The position numbers were made by a program, and so were the translations under genes. The notes below the pieces were generated by a model that saw nothing but the letters and a program-made list of their open reading frames with translations, was not told the DNA's origin and searched no databases. Source: Rhodocyclaceae bacterium (GTDB taxonomy: Bacteria > Pseudomonadota > Gammaproteobacteria > Burkholderiales > Rhodocyclaceae). From it: a stretch of 64,000 bases of DNA. The stretch is from positions 1 through 64,000 of the forward strand of contig JADKHX010000013.1 in NCBI GenBank assembly GCA_016721505.1, in the 5' to 3' direction. Positions 37,326 to 46,246 of the stretch are shown in pieces. Position 1 is the stretch's first letter. Every line of letters starts with the position of its first letter.

Positions 37326-38315
37326 ATGCGGCTTCACTCTCAAAACAACTCGTATTCATCAGGCAAGGTGGCGTCTGTCTTGGCAGCAGGCGCGGCGACC
37401 ACGCTGGCCGAGGTGCTGGCACGACCAGATATTTGGCGCGGCGATGCCTTGGCGACCGCACCCCGGCCCGGCGTTTCAACCGGGTTTGCAGCGCTGGATG
37501 CCGAGTTGCCTGGCGGGGGCTGGCCGCGCGGGGCGGTGGTGGAATTGATGTCTCGGCACAGCGGGATTGGTGAAATGGCTTTGCTGATGCCGGCGTTGGC
37601 GGCGCAGTTTTCCGGCAATGGTGTCGAAAATTCGAGTTGGACGATTTGTGTCGCGCCGCCGTTGCTGCCATTTGCACCCGGTTGGGCACCGGGCTGGGGA
37701 TCGATTGCCTTGCAGCGGCTGATGGTGATTCGTGCGCGTGGCGACGATGCAGCGTGGGCGTGTGCGCGGGCGCTGGATACCGAGGGTGTGGGCACGGTGC
37801 TGGCGTGGCTTCCCGATAGCCGAGCAGCGACCATCCGGCGTTTGCAACTGCTGGCGGAGCGCAGCGAAGCTTTGGTCTTTGTGTTCCGGCCATGTGCGTG
37901 CGCCACGCAGTCGTCGCCGGCGCCATTGCGTTTGATGCTGGAAGCGAGTGGTTATTTTGCCGGCGTATCACCAGCACCAACTGACAAGATTGCGCGGTTC
38001 CAACCCCCTCTCCCCAGCCCTCTCCCGCAAAGGGAGAGGGGGCAAAATCGTTGCCCTGAATTCCGTCAGCTAGCAGCATCCGAAACCTCGTCGAAGACGC
38101 GAATATCTTCCCCCTCGCGGGAGAGGGATCGAGGGAGAGGGGGGTATCTCAGCGCCTGCGACCGGAGATCGAATAACAACGCTCACCGTGCACCTGATCA
38201 AACGGCGCGGGGCAGGGCGAGCGGCACCGCTGTATTTGAGCGTGCCGCGACCACGGCGGCAATCTTATGCGGTTCCGGAGTTGTTGCCGCAGGTGAATCC
38301 CCATGTTGTGGTTGA
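37326..38315 (+). CDS. imuA: ImuA, SOS mutagenesis protein with displaced C-terminus
   Basis: ImuA is a RecA/SulA-like protein that works with ImuB and DnaE2 in DNA-damage-induced mutagenesis. Residues 1-210 look native (GLDAELPGG-type segment AALDAELPGGGWPRGAVVEL, LLMPALAAQFS, VLAWLPDSRAATIRRL). At about residue 211 the gene runs into a short dispersed repeat (AGVSPAPTD) and two REP-like hairpins. The frame then reads low-complexity sequence to 38315. The expected tail (LTVHLIKRRGAGRAAPLYL) is still encoded at about 38182-38343, but in the +1 frame. So the present protein has lost its native last 50 or so residues unless frame is restored. The ATG at 37326 is preferred to the upstream 37272. 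Confidence 0.8.
   Translation: MRLHSQNNSYSSGKVASVLAAGAATTLAEVLARPDIWRGDALATAPRPGVSTGFAALDAELPGGGWPRGAVVELMSRHSGIGEMALLMPALAAQFSGNGVENSSWTICVAPPLLPFAPGWAPGWGSIALQRLMVIRARGDDAAWACARALDTEGVGTVLAWLPDSRAATIRRLQLLAERSEALVFVFRPCACATQSSPAPLRLMLEASGYFAGVSPAPTDKIARFQPPLPSPLPQRERGQNRCPEFRQLAASETSSKTRISSPSRERDRGRGGYLSACDRRSNNNAHRAPDQTARGRASGTAVFERAATTAAILCGSGVVAAGESPCCG
37959..37985 (-). repeat. Short dispersed repeat, copy inside imuA
   Basis: The minus-strand copy (GCCGGCGTATCACCAGCACC AACTGAC on the plus strand) encodes AGVSPAPTD in the host frame. It marks the point where ImuA departs from its family. Confidence 0.8.
38003..38042 (+). repeat. REP-like hairpin inside imuA, first of an inverted pair
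   Basis: CCCTCTCCC-GCAAA-GGGAGAGGG forms a strong hairpin preceded by CCCCTCTCCCC. It is a common class of palindromic repeat in beta- and gammaproteobacteria. Its partner lies in opposite orientation at 38108-38145. Confidence 0.8.
38108..38145 (-). repeat. REP-like hairpin inside imuA, second of an inverted pair
   Basis: CCCCCTCGCGGGAGAGGGAT followed by CGAGGGAGAGGGGG is the inverted counterpart of the element at 38003. About 65 bp lie between the two. Both are translated in the current imuA frame. Confidence 0.8.
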
Positions 38316-39802
38316 GTCTGCTATTTCCGCAATTCCCGCTTGAAGTGCTGGCGGGAGATCCGGCTTTGCAATCGGGTTCGGTGGCGATCACGCGGGCAGT
38401 CATCGAGAACGAACATATTTTGGTTGCCGATGCCGCCGCGCGTGAGGCGGGCGTGTTGGCGGGGATGCGTTTGGCGGCGGCGTGGGCGCGGCAACCGCTG
38501 CTCACCGTGCTGGAACGCCGGAGCGACCTTGAAGCGGCGGCATTGAAGCGTTTAGCCTGTTGGGCGGGAGGCTTTACGCCCGATGTTTGTATCCGCGATG
38601 AATCCAGTTTGCTGTTGGAGATCGAAGGCTGCCTACGACTTTTCGGCGGCTTGGATGTCTTGCTGAAACAAATACTTGATGGTTTGACGGCGCAAGGTTT
38701 TACCGTACGTCATGCTTTGGCACCAACGCCAATGGCGGCAAGTTGGTTTGCGCTTGTGGTGCCGGAAACGCATTGCTTTGACGCTGACCAACTGCGGCTC
38801 GCGGTGGCGAATCTGCCGGTCGCTGTACTGGCCAGCAGCCCCGACGTTGCGGCGCGAATTCAGGCCTTTGGTTTGCAGCGGATTGGCGATTTGATGGCTT
38901 TACCGCGCGCCGCCTTAATGCGCCGGGTTGGCGCAGCACCACTGCTGGCTTTGTCAAAGGCACTCGGTGAGCTGCCGGATTTACGCCAACGATTTATTTT
39001 TCCTGATCAGTTTTGTGAAACGCTGGAGTTGCCAGCGCGCATCGAACATGCCGGTGCCTTGCTCTACGCCGGGCAGCGCTTGGTCGCAGCGCTGTGCGGC
39101 TGGCTGGCCAACCGCGCCAGTGGGGTCGCGACTTGTCTGCTGTGGCTGGAACATGAACGCGGACGCGACAAAGCCGAATCGGCGACCCGCATCGAGCTGC
39201 GGTTTGCCGAGCCGACGCGTGATGCAAATAGGATAACGCGCGTGTTGCGCGAGCGACTGGAGCGATTACGCTTACCGTCCTCGGTGCTGATCATGCGTCT
39301 GGAGGCCGCCAGCGCAGAAACCTTGCCCGGTCGTGATGGGCAGCTTTTTACTCGCGCAAGTAGCGGCGCTGCGGGTGGTAGCGCTGAGTCAGGTTCAATC
39401 GGTGCATTGGTCGAGCGCTTAGAAGCGCGGCTGGGCGAGGGCAATGTGATGCGGCTGGAACAGATCGCCGACCATCGTCCCGAATGCGCTTCGCGATTGG
39501 TGCCTTGGTCGGCGGTTGATGAATCCGTCAAGATGATTGAAATAAACGCCGCGCCGCGCCCATTGTGGCTGTTGCCCAAACCCGAAGCGCTGAAAGAAAT
39601 CAGCGGCAGACCGCAGCGATACGGTCCGCTGGAATTGATGAATGGCCCGGAGCGCATTGAAAGCGGCTGGTGGGACGCGGACGAGCAAGACGCGGTGGGC
39701 GATGTGCAGCGCGACTACTTTGTTGCCCGTTCAACGCGACAAGAATGGTTGTGGATTTTTCGTGCGGAGACAGGATGGTTTTTGCATGGAGTGTTTGCAT
39801 GA
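38303..39802 (+). CDS. imuB: ImuB, catalytically inactive Y-family polymerase-like protein
   Basis: This 499-residue DinB-like protein lacks the polymerase acidic motif: where Y-family polymerases have DxDxFF, it has LWLSLLFPQFPLEVL. ImuB acts as the hub of the SOS mutasome, binding ImuA, DnaE2 and the sliding clamp. The palm/finger region covers about residues 1-170, helix-hairpin-helix 175-215 (LQRIGDLMALPRAALMRRVG), little finger 240-340 and a C-terminal interaction region ending WLWIFRAETGWFLHGVFA. The start lies inside the 3' part of imuA, and its TGA overlaps the dnaE2 ATG (ATGA). Confidence 0.95.
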   Translation: MLWLSLLFPQFPLEVLAGDPALQSGSVAITRAVIENEHILVADAAAREAGVLAGMRLAAAWARQPLLTVLERRSDLEAAALKRLACWAGGFTPDVCIRDESSLLLEIEGCLRLFGGLDVLLKQILDGLTAQGFTVRHALAPTPMAASWFALVVPETHCFDADQLRLAVANLPVAVLASSPDVAARIQAFGLQRIGDLMALPRAALMRRVGAAPLLALSKALGELPDLRQRFIFPDQFCETLELPARIEHAGALLYAGQRLVAALCGWLANRASGVATCLLWLEHERGRDKAESATRIELRFAEPTRDANRITRVLRERLERLRLPSSVLIMRLEAASAETLPGRDGQLFTRASSGAAGGSAESGSIGALVERLEARLGEGNVMRLEQIADHRPECASRLVPWSAVDESVKMIEINAAPRPLWLLPKPEALKEISGRPQRYGPLELMNGPERIESGWWDADEQDAVGDVQRDYFVARSTRQEWLWIFRAETGWFLHGVFA

Positions 39803-42800
39803 ACCTGCCCAATTACGCCGAACTGCATTGCCTTTCCAATTTCAGCTTTCTGCGCGGCGCATCCAAACCATCCGAGTTGATCGAACGTGCAAAGGCTTTG
39901 GGTTACAGTGCATTGGCACTGACCGACGAGTGTTCGTTCGCTGGTGTGGTGCGCGCGTACAAAGCAGCCAAAGCGGCGAATTTCAAACTCATCATCGGTA
40001 GTGAGTTCGTCTTTGATGATGGCCTGAAACTTGTCCTGCTGGCGCAGAACCGCGCCGGTTACGGCAATCTGGCCGCGTTGATTACCCTTGCCCGGCGACG
40101 CTCGGAAAAAGGTCAGTACCGCTTAACGCGCGGAGATATCGATGTGTTGCCATCACTCACTGCACCATCGGGCGCGGTGCCGGATTGTTTGGCGCTGTGG
40201 CTGCCAAACCTCGCTCCGTCAGTTGGTGCTGGTGATACGCCGTTGAATAGCAGAATCGGCCAGTGGCTCGCTGCTCGCTTCCCTAATCGCCTCTGGTTGG
40301 CCGTCGAACTCCACGCCGCAGGCGCAAATGACGACCGCGCGCGTTTGCAGCAGTTGCTGGTGCTGGCGCATGCTTGCGACTTGCCCGCTGTCGCCAGCGG
40401 CGATGCGCACATGCATGCACGTGGCCGTCGCGCCTTGCAGGACACGCTTACCGCCATCCGTCTCAAGACCACAGTTTTCAAAGCCGGACATCAGCTTTTC
40501 CCCAACGGTGAGCGGCACTTGCGTAGCCGCCTGCGGCTCTCGCGCTTGTATCCACCGGCGCTGCTGGAAGAATCCATCAACATCGCCAACCGTTGCGATT
40601 TTTCGCTTGATGAATTGCGCTATGAATACCCCAACGATATCGCACCACACGGCCAAACCATGGCCGCGTTCTTGCGCGAAGAAGTCGAGCGTGGTCTGCG
40701 CAAGCGCTATCCGAAGTCACTGCCGGATTCTGTGCGGGAACGCATCGAACACGAGATGACGTTGATTGTTGAACTGAACTACGAAGCGTATTTCCTGACC
40801 GTTTACGACATTGTTTGCTTTGCCCGCAGCCGCGAAATTTTGTGTCAGGGGCGAGGCTCGGCGGCCAATTCCGCGGTGTGCTACGCCCTCGGCATTACCG
40901 AAGTTGACCCTGCGCGCTCGCAGCTTCTATTCGAGCGATTTATCTCCCGCGAACGTGGCGAGCCGCCCGATATCGACGTCGATTTTGAACACGAACGGCG
41001 TGAGGAGGTGATTCAATATCTCTATACCAAGTATGGCCGCGATCGCGCCGCGCTCACTGCGGCGCTGAACACCTGGCACACTCGTGGCGCCTTGCGCGAT
41101 GTTGGCCGTGTGCTGGGTTTTGGTCGAGCGCAGATCGACGCGCTGGCATCAAGCATGGCGTGGTGGGATCAGCGCGAAAAGCTGCCCGAACGGCTAAAAA
41201 GTGTTGGCCTTGATCCGGCCGCGCCGCGCGTCGCCAAATGGTTGGCGCTGACCGATGCGCTGCGTGGTTTCCCGCGTCATTTATCGCAGCATGTGGGCGG
41301 CTTTGTCATCTCGCGCGGAGCATTGTCACGCTTGGTGCCGATTGAAAACGCGGCGATGGTCGATCGCAGTGTGATTCAGTGGGACAAGGACGATCTCGAT
41401 ACCTTGGGGCTGCTGAAAGTCGATGTGCTGGCGCTGGGTATGCTCTCCGCCATCCGCCGCGCGCTGGCCTTGGTCGCAAAGCAGCGCGGGCAGCCATTCG
41501 GTTTGGCCGATGTTCCGGCGGAAGATCCAAAAGTCTACGAAATGATTTGCCGGGCCGAAACCGTCGGCGTATTTCAGATCGAATCGCGCGCACAAATGTC
41601 GATGTTGCCGCGCCTCAAACCGCAGAATTTTTATGATTTGGTGATCGAAGTCGCACTAGTTCGCCCCGGCCCGATACAAGGCGATATGGTGCATCCCTAC
41701 TTGCGCCGCCGTCGTGGGCAAGAGGCGGTGACCTACCCGAGCGAAGCCGTGCGCAGCGTGCTTGAGCGCACCTTGGGCGTGCCGATTTTTCAAGAACAGG
41801 TGATGCAATTGGCGATCGTCGCCGCAGGCTTTACGGCGGGCGAAGCCGATCAACTGCGCCGCTCGATGGCCGCGTGGCGGCGCGAAGGTAATCTCGGGCC
41901 GTTCGAGCAAAAACTAAAAGACGGAATGCAAGCACGCGGCTATGCCGACGAGTTCGCCCAGCGCATCGTCGCGCAAATTCGCGGCTTCGGCGAATACGGC
42001 TTCCCCGAATCCCATGCCGCGAGTTTTGCGCTATTGGTGTACGCCTCGGCATGGCTCAAATGCCACGCCCCGGCAGCTTTTTTGTGCGCACTGCTCAACA
42101 GCCAGCCGATGGGTTTTTACACGCCATCGCAATTGGTACAAGACGCCAAACGCAGTGGCGTCGAGGTGTTGCCGGTGGATGTGCAAAGTAGTGACGTAGA
42201 TGCGCGTTTAGATGACTTGTCGGATTCGCCAGTTGGTGCTGGTGTGGAGTCTCGGCTTAGTACAGCCGAGCCGCTACACAGGCGCGAAGCAGTGCTTCGC
42301 GAAATCCCTGTTTCGCCGCCGTCAGTTCGCCTCGGCCTATCCACCATCCGTGGCTTCCCGAAAGCCGTCGCTGAGCGGATCGTTACCGCCCGCCAAAGTG
42401 GCCCGTTTCTCGACATCACCGACTTCGCTGCCCGCGCCGCTTTATCGCGCGCCGAACTGGATTGCCTCGCCGCCGCCGATGCCTTGCGCGGGCTTGCCGG
42501 ACATCGCCGCCAAGCCGCCTGGGAAGCCGCCGCTGCACCGGTGCAGCTCGATTTGCTCAGCGGCATCCACATTGCCGAGGCGCCAAACCAACTGCCCGCA
42601 CCGCGTGAAGGCCAGGACATCGCCGCCGACTACATCACGCAGGGTTTATCGCTGCGCCGCCATCCACTCGCTTTGTTGCGCAAACGCCTAAGCGCCGCGC
42701 GCTTCGTCAGCGCCGCCGATTTACAGCACGCCAGCGACCGCCAACTCATTCGCGCCGCCGGCATCGTCACCTGTCGCCAACGCCCCGGCACCGCCAGCGG

Positions 42801-43023
42801 AGTAGTCTTCGTCACCCTCGAAGACGAATCCGGCATGACCAATGTCATCGTGCACGGCCACCTGGCCGAACGCCAACGCCGCGAGCTGTTGAGCAGCAAG
42901 CTACTTGGTGTTTTCGGCCAATTGCAAAGAGAAGGTGAGGTGGTGCACCTGATCGCCGGCAGGCTGGTCAATCTTTCAAACTGGCTGGGTGAATTGCAAA
43001 CAACGAGTCGAAATTTTCACTGA
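39799..43023 (+). CDS. dnaE2: Error-prone DNA polymerase DnaE2, with two repeat insertions
   Basis: This 1074-residue C-family polymerase carries out translesion synthesis with ImuA/ImuB. It begins with a PHP domain (YAELHCLSNFSFLRGASKP). The catalytic acid motif is PPDIDVDFEHERR (near residue 390), followed by QGRGSAANSAV-type finger residues, HHH motifs and a C-terminal OB-fold (GIVTCRQRPGTASGVVFVTL). The ATG at 39799 overlaps the imuB stop. Two stretches look foreign: residues about 140-149 (SVGAGDTPL, PHP region) and about 810-842 (PVGAGVESRLSTAEPLHRR and onward), encoded by short and long copies of the dispersed repeat. Both are in frame and the rest of the protein is intact. Confidence 0.95.
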   Translation: MNLPNYAELHCLSNFSFLRGASKPSELIERAKALGYSALALTDECSFAGVVRAYKAAKAANFKLIIGSEFVFDDGLKLVLLAQNRAGYGNLAALITLARRRSEKGQYRLTRGDIDVLPSLTAPSGAVPDCLALWLPNLAPSVGAGDTPLNSRIGQWLAARFPNRLWLAVELHAAGANDDRARLQQLLVLAHACDLPAVASGDAHMHARGRRALQDTLTAIRLKTTVFKAGHQLFPNGERHLRSRLRLSRLYPPALLEESINIANRCDFSLDELRYEYPNDIAPHGQTMAAFLREEVERGLRKRYPKSLPDSVRERIEHEMTLIVELNYEAYFLTVYDIVCFARSREILCQGRGSAANSAVCYALGITEVDPARSQLLFERFISRERGEPPDIDVDFEHERREEVIQYLYTKYGRDRAALTAALNTWHTRGALRDVGRVLGFGRAQIDALASSMAWWDQREKLPERLKSVGLDPAAPRVAKWLALTDALRGFPRHLSQHVGGFVISRGALSRLVPIENAAMVDRSVIQWDKDDLDTLGLLKVDVLALGMLSAIRRALALVAKQRGQPFGLADVPAEDPKVYEMICRAETVGVFQIESRAQMSMLPRLKPQNFYDLVIEVALVRPGPIQGDMVHPYLRRRRGQEAVTYPSEAVRSVLERTLGVPIFQEQVMQLAIVAAGFTAGEADQLRRSMAAWRREGNLGPFEQKLKDGMQARGYADEFAQRIVAQIRGFGEYGFPESHAASFALLVYASAWLKCHAPAAFLCALLNSQPMGFYTPSQLVQDAKRSGVEVLPVDVQSSDVDARLDDLSDSPVGAGVESRLSTAEPLHRREAVLREIPVSPPSVRLGLSTIRGFPKAVAERIVTARQSGPFLDITDFAARAALSRAELDCLAAADALRGLAGHRRQAAWEAAAAPVQLDLLSGIHIAEAPNQLPAPREGQDIAADYITQGLSLRRHPLALLRKRLSAARFVSAADLQHASDRQLIRAAGIVTCRQRPGTASGVVFVTLEDESGMTNVIVHGHLAERQRRELLSSKLLGVFGQLQREGEVVHLIAGRLVNLSNWLGELQTTSRNFH
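40217..40245 (+). repeat. Short dispersed repeat, copy inside dnaE2 (PHP region)
   Basis: CGTCAGTTGGTGCTGGTGAT followed by ACGCCGTTG is sense to dnaE2 and is read as SVGAGDTPL in a variable loop between LALWLP and the WLAARFPNRLWLAVEL block. Confidence 0.8.
42227..42323 (+). repeat. Long dispersed repeat, 97-bp copy inside dnaE2
   Basis: Hairpin 1 is CTCGGCT-TAGTAC-AGCCGAG and hairpin 2 is GCGAAGC-AGT-GCTTCGC. The element encodes about 32 residues in frame, between DVQSSDVDARL and VRLGLSTIRGFPKA. The copy in parC has the same length and is read in the same frame. Confidence 0.9.
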
Positions 43024-43080
43024 GCAAGTGCTTTAGGAGCTTTGGAATTTCATATTTGTCAACGCAAAAAAATTTCGATT

Positions 43081-43117
43081 TGCACAACTTATACAGAATT
43101 CATGCACAGCTTATGCA
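43081..43117 (+). promoter_or_regulatory. Near-perfect direct repeat upstream of dnaB
   Basis: TGCACAACTTATACA (43081-43095) recurs as TGCACAGCTTATGCA (43103-43117), 13 of 15 identical and 22 bp apart, about two helical turns. It lies in the 148-bp gap between dnaE2 and dnaB, 55-90 bp before the dnaB start. It could be a paired operator or promoter region; a partial DnaA-box match (ATCCACA) follows. The protein that binds is unknown. Confidence 0.45.
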
Positions 43118-43171
43118 AAGGCATCCACAATTTCCACGATTAAACTTTCGTCGTCCAGATGGAAGTTAACT

Positions 43172-44566
43172 ATGGTTCAAGTTCGCAATGCACCCTCGGC
43201 GCAGTCCGCTGATCAACAACTCTCTGCGCTGCGCTTGCCGCCACATTCCATCGAGGCCGAGCAAGCTTTGATTGGTGGATTGCTGCTCGACAACTCGGCG
43301 TGGGACCGGATTGCCGATGCAGTGCGCGAAGGTGATTTTTATCGCGATGACCATCGCCGGATTTTTCGGCACATTGGCAAGCTCTGCCAGTTAGCCAAAC
43401 CTGCTGACGTCGTCACCGTCTATGAATCAATAGAAAAGTCCAACGAAGTTGATCAGACCGGCGGTTTGGCTTACCTAGCCGAGATCGCCCATTCCACCCC
43501 GACCGCCGCGAATATCCGGCGTTATGCCGAGATCGTGCGCGAGCGCTCGATCCTGCGCAAACTGGTTACCGTGGGCGACGAAATCGCGGGGCAGGCGCTC
43601 AATCCTGCGGGACGCGATGTCAGAGATTTGCTCGATGATGCCGAACGTCGCATATTCGAAATTGCCGAAGCTGGCGCGCTGAGCCAGCAAGGCTTTGTGC
43701 CGATTCAACCGCTGGTTGGCGAAGTCGTATCGCAGATAGAAATGTTGCTCGCCCGCGATAGCCAAACCGATATCACCGGCTTACCGACTGGCTTTGCAGA
43801 TCTCGATAAACTCACCTCCGGTTTGCAGCCCGGCGACATGATTGTCGTTGCTGGCCGTCCATCAATGGGCAAGACCGCATTCGCGCTCAACATCGCCGAA
43901 CACGTCGGCGTCGATTTACGTTTGCCAGTGGCAATTTTCAGTCTGGAAATGTCCGGCCCGCAATTAGCCTCGCGCTTTTTGTCGTCGGTTGGCCGTATCG
44001 ATCAAGGCAAATTGCGCAACGGTAAACTCACTGATGACGATTGGGATCGGCTCACCCATGCGTTAGGCAAATTGCATGACGCGCCGATACACATCGACGA
44101 AACCGGTGCTATCAATCCCACTGAACTTCGCGCCCGTGCTAGGCGCTTGCATCGACAATGCGGCAAACTCGGTTTGATCGTGATCGACTATTTGCAGTTG
44201 ATGAGCACTGGTCGCAATGTCGAAAATCGCGCCACAGAATTGTCCGAAATTTCGCGCTCGGTGAAAGCGCTGGCGAAAGAATTGCAAGTGCCGATCATCG
44301 CGCTTTCGCAGCTCTCACGAAAAGTCGAGGAGCGCAACGACAAGCGCCCTTTGATGAGCGACCTACGCGAATCCGGCGCCATCGAACAAGACGCCGACAT
44401 CATCATGATGATGTACCGCGAGGAGTACTACAACAAAGAAACCCAAGACAAAGGCAGCGCCGAAGTCATCATCGGCAAACACCGTAACGGCCCGACCGGC
44501 ACGGTGCGTCTGACCTTCCTTGGCGAGTACACCAAGTTCCAGAATCACGCGGGTGGTGGATATTAA
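43172..44566 (+). CDS. dnaB: Replicative DNA helicase DnaB
   Basis: This 464-residue hexameric 5'-3' helicase drives the replication fork. The N-terminal domain (LPPHSIEAEQALIGGLLLDN) is followed by a linker and the RecA-like domain with Walker A GRPSMGKTAFALN (near residue 228), Walker B LIVIDYLQLM and the DLRESGAIEQDADIIMMMYR arginine-finger region. No intein is present. It follows dnaE2 at a distance with its own upstream region, and is convergent with the PhoH gene. Confidence 0.97.
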   Translation: MVQVRNAPSAQSADQQLSALRLPPHSIEAEQALIGGLLLDNSAWDRIADAVREGDFYRDDHRRIFRHIGKLCQLAKPADVVTVYESIEKSNEVDQTGGLAYLAEIAHSTPTAANIRRYAEIVRERSILRKLVTVGDEIAGQALNPAGRDVRDLLDDAERRIFEIAEAGALSQQGFVPIQPLVGEVVSQIEMLLARDSQTDITGLPTGFADLDKLTSGLQPGDMIVVAGRPSMGKTAFALNIAEHVGVDLRLPVAIFSLEMSGPQLASRFLSSVGRIDQGKLRNGKLTDDDWDRLTHALGKLHDAPIHIDETGAINPTELRARARRLHRQCGKLGLIVIDYLQLMSTGRNVENRATELSEISRSVKALAKELQVPIIALSQLSRKVEERNDKRPLMSDLRESGAIEQDADIIMMMYREEYYNKETQDKGSAEVIIGKHRNGPTGTVRLTFLGEYTKFQNHAGGGY

Positions 44567-44580
44567 GGTAGCTTGGTTTT

Positions 44581-44606
44581 GCCAGTTGGTGCTGGCCACA
44601 CGCCGT
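44581..44606 (+). repeat. Short dispersed repeat between dnaB and phoH
   Basis: GCCAGTTGGTGCTGGCCACA followed by CGCCGTT fills most of the 42-bp gap between the two convergent genes. Confidence 0.8.
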
Positions 44607-44608
44607 TG

Positions 44609-46072
44609 CTACAGCACTTCCCCCGCATGATCCGCCAAGCGCGAACGCTCGCCGCGTTGCAAGGTGACATGCCCCGAGTGTGCCCAGCCTTTGAAGCGAT
44701 CTACGACGTAGGTTAGACCCGAACTACCCTCGGTCAAATACGGCGTATCTATCTGCGCGATGTTGCCGAGGCAGACGACTTTGGTGCCAGGCCCGGCGCG
44801 GGTGATCAAGGTTTTCATCTGCTTGGGCGTGAGGTTTTGCGCTTCATCAATAATCAAAAACTTATTCATGAAGGTACGGCCGCGCATGAAGTTGAGCGAT
44901 TTGATTTTGATGCGGTTGCGGATCAAATCCATGGTCGCGGCGCGACCCCAATCGCCGCCGTAGTTGGCGGCTTGGCCGCCTTGGCCGGTGGCGGATTGTT
45001 CGGCGGGTTTGTTGAGCACGTCGAGATTGTCTTCCAGCGCGCCCATCCACGGGGTCATTTTTTCCTCTTCGGTGCCGGGCAGGAAGCCAATGTCTTCGCC
45101 TACCGGGACAGTGACGCGGGTGATGATGATTTCGGCGAAGCGTTTGGTTTCCAGCGTTTGGGTAAGTGCCGAAGCCAAGGTCAACAAAGTTTTTCCGGTA
45201 CCGGCTTGACCTAATAGCGTGACGAAATCAATGTCAGGATTCATCAACAAATTGAGCGCGAAATTTTGCTCGCGATTCCTTGCCGTGATGCCCCATACGG
45301 CATTTTTTTGATGCGAATAATCTATCAGTGTTTCTAGTTCGGCTGTTTTCCCCGAACCTACTTTCACCAATGCCTGCAAAGGCTGCGTGCCATCCTGCCA
45401 GACGAATTCGTTAACCATCAATTCCGGACAAAGCGGGCCTTTGATGCGGTAGTAGGTGCGGCTATCTTTTTTCCACGACTCCAGCCCTTTGCCGTGCGTA
45501 TCCCAAAAATTTGCGGGAAGTTCGCGCGTGCCGGTGTAAAGCAGATCGGTGTCTTCGAGCACCTTGTCGTTGAAATAATCCTGTGCTTCCAAATCCAGCG
45601 CACGCGCCTTGATGCGCATATTGATGTCTTTGGACACCAAAATGACATGGCGTTTGGGGAATTTCTGGCCGAGGAACATCACCACGGCGAGGATTTGATT
45701 GTCGGCTTTGGCGGTCGGCAACGAGGATGGCAAAACGCCGTTGATGGCTTCGGTTTGCAGATACAGCCGACCGGTGGCAAGTCCACGTGAGGCGAGGCTC
45801 AAATCGATACCGTGCTTGATACCGTCTTCGAGTCCGCTGATGATCTCATCCATCATGCGGCTGGCTTGGCGGGCGTTGCGGGCAACTTCCGACATGCCTT
45901 TCTTGTTTGAATCCAACTCTTCCAGCGTCATCATCGGCACGTAGAGATCGTGCTCTTCAAAACGATAAAGACTCAATGGGTCGTGCATCAGCACGTTGGT
46001 GTCGAGTACGAAAATTTTCGTGCTTGGGGAGGGGGTGGCGGTCTTTGCAGCTTTGGTACGCTTGGTGGTCAT
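44609..46072 (-). CDS. PhoH-like ATPase with N-terminal PIN domain (YlaK type)
   Basis: This 487-residue protein joins a PIN-type ribonuclease domain (residues 15-150; VLDTNVLMHDP, LEELDSNKKG and acidic residues in VSKDINMRIKA) to a PhoH RNA-helicase-like ATPase. Walker A is GQAGTGKTLLTLASAL near residue 255, and Walker B is FLIIDEAQNLTPKQMK. PIN-PhoH proteins are predicted to unwind and cut RNA. The ATG at 46072 is preferred to the frame reaching 46135, which adds 21 unrelated residues. About 170 bp without a gene separates it from the next minus-strand gene upstream. Confidence 0.9.
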   Translation of the reverse strand: MTTKRTKAAKTATPSPSTKIFVLDTNVLMHDPLSLYRFEEHDLYVPMMTLEELDSNKKGMSEVARNARQASRMMDEIISGLEDGIKHGIDLSLASRGLATGRLYLQTEAINGVLPSSLPTAKADNQILAVVMFLGQKFPKRHVILVSKDINMRIKARALDLEAQDYFNDKVLEDTDLLYTGTRELPANFWDTHGKGLESWKKDSRTYYRIKGPLCPELMVNEFVWQDGTQPLQALVKVGSGKTAELETLIDYSHQKNAVWGITARNREQNFALNLLMNPDIDFVTLLGQAGTGKTLLTLASALTQTLETKRFAEIIITRVTVPVGEDIGFLPGTEEEKMTPWMGALEDNLDVLNKPAEQSATGQGGQAANYGGDWGRAATMDLIRNRIKIKSLNFMRGRTFMNKFLIIDEAQNLTPKQMKTLITRAGPGTKVVCLGNIAQIDTPYLTEGSSGLTYVVDRFKGWAHSGHVTLQRGERSRLADHAGEVL

Positions 46073-46246
46073 GAGTACCTCAATGGTTTGTCGGTGGGAT
46101 TTGATTTGGGTTGTTGGAAGTAACCAATAGATCAATGCGCCTGCCCGACAACGATAGCTTTCGCACGCGCCCGAGAGCGTGCAATGAGGCTAATGAATGA
46201 GCTTCTGTTTGACGCTTAAGCGCAAAAGCCGCGCAATGGACAACGC

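Noticed and set aside
39670..39798. N-terminal extension of dnaE2 into imuB
   Set aside because: The added residues do not resemble DnaE2; the ATGA overlap at 39799 matches usual imuB-dnaE2 coupling and the family N-terminus.
40355..40375. GTTGCTGGTGCTGGCG in dnaE2, similar to the repeat core
   Set aside because: It encodes the expected native QLLVLAH segment and the match is confined to the codons for Leu-Val-Leu.
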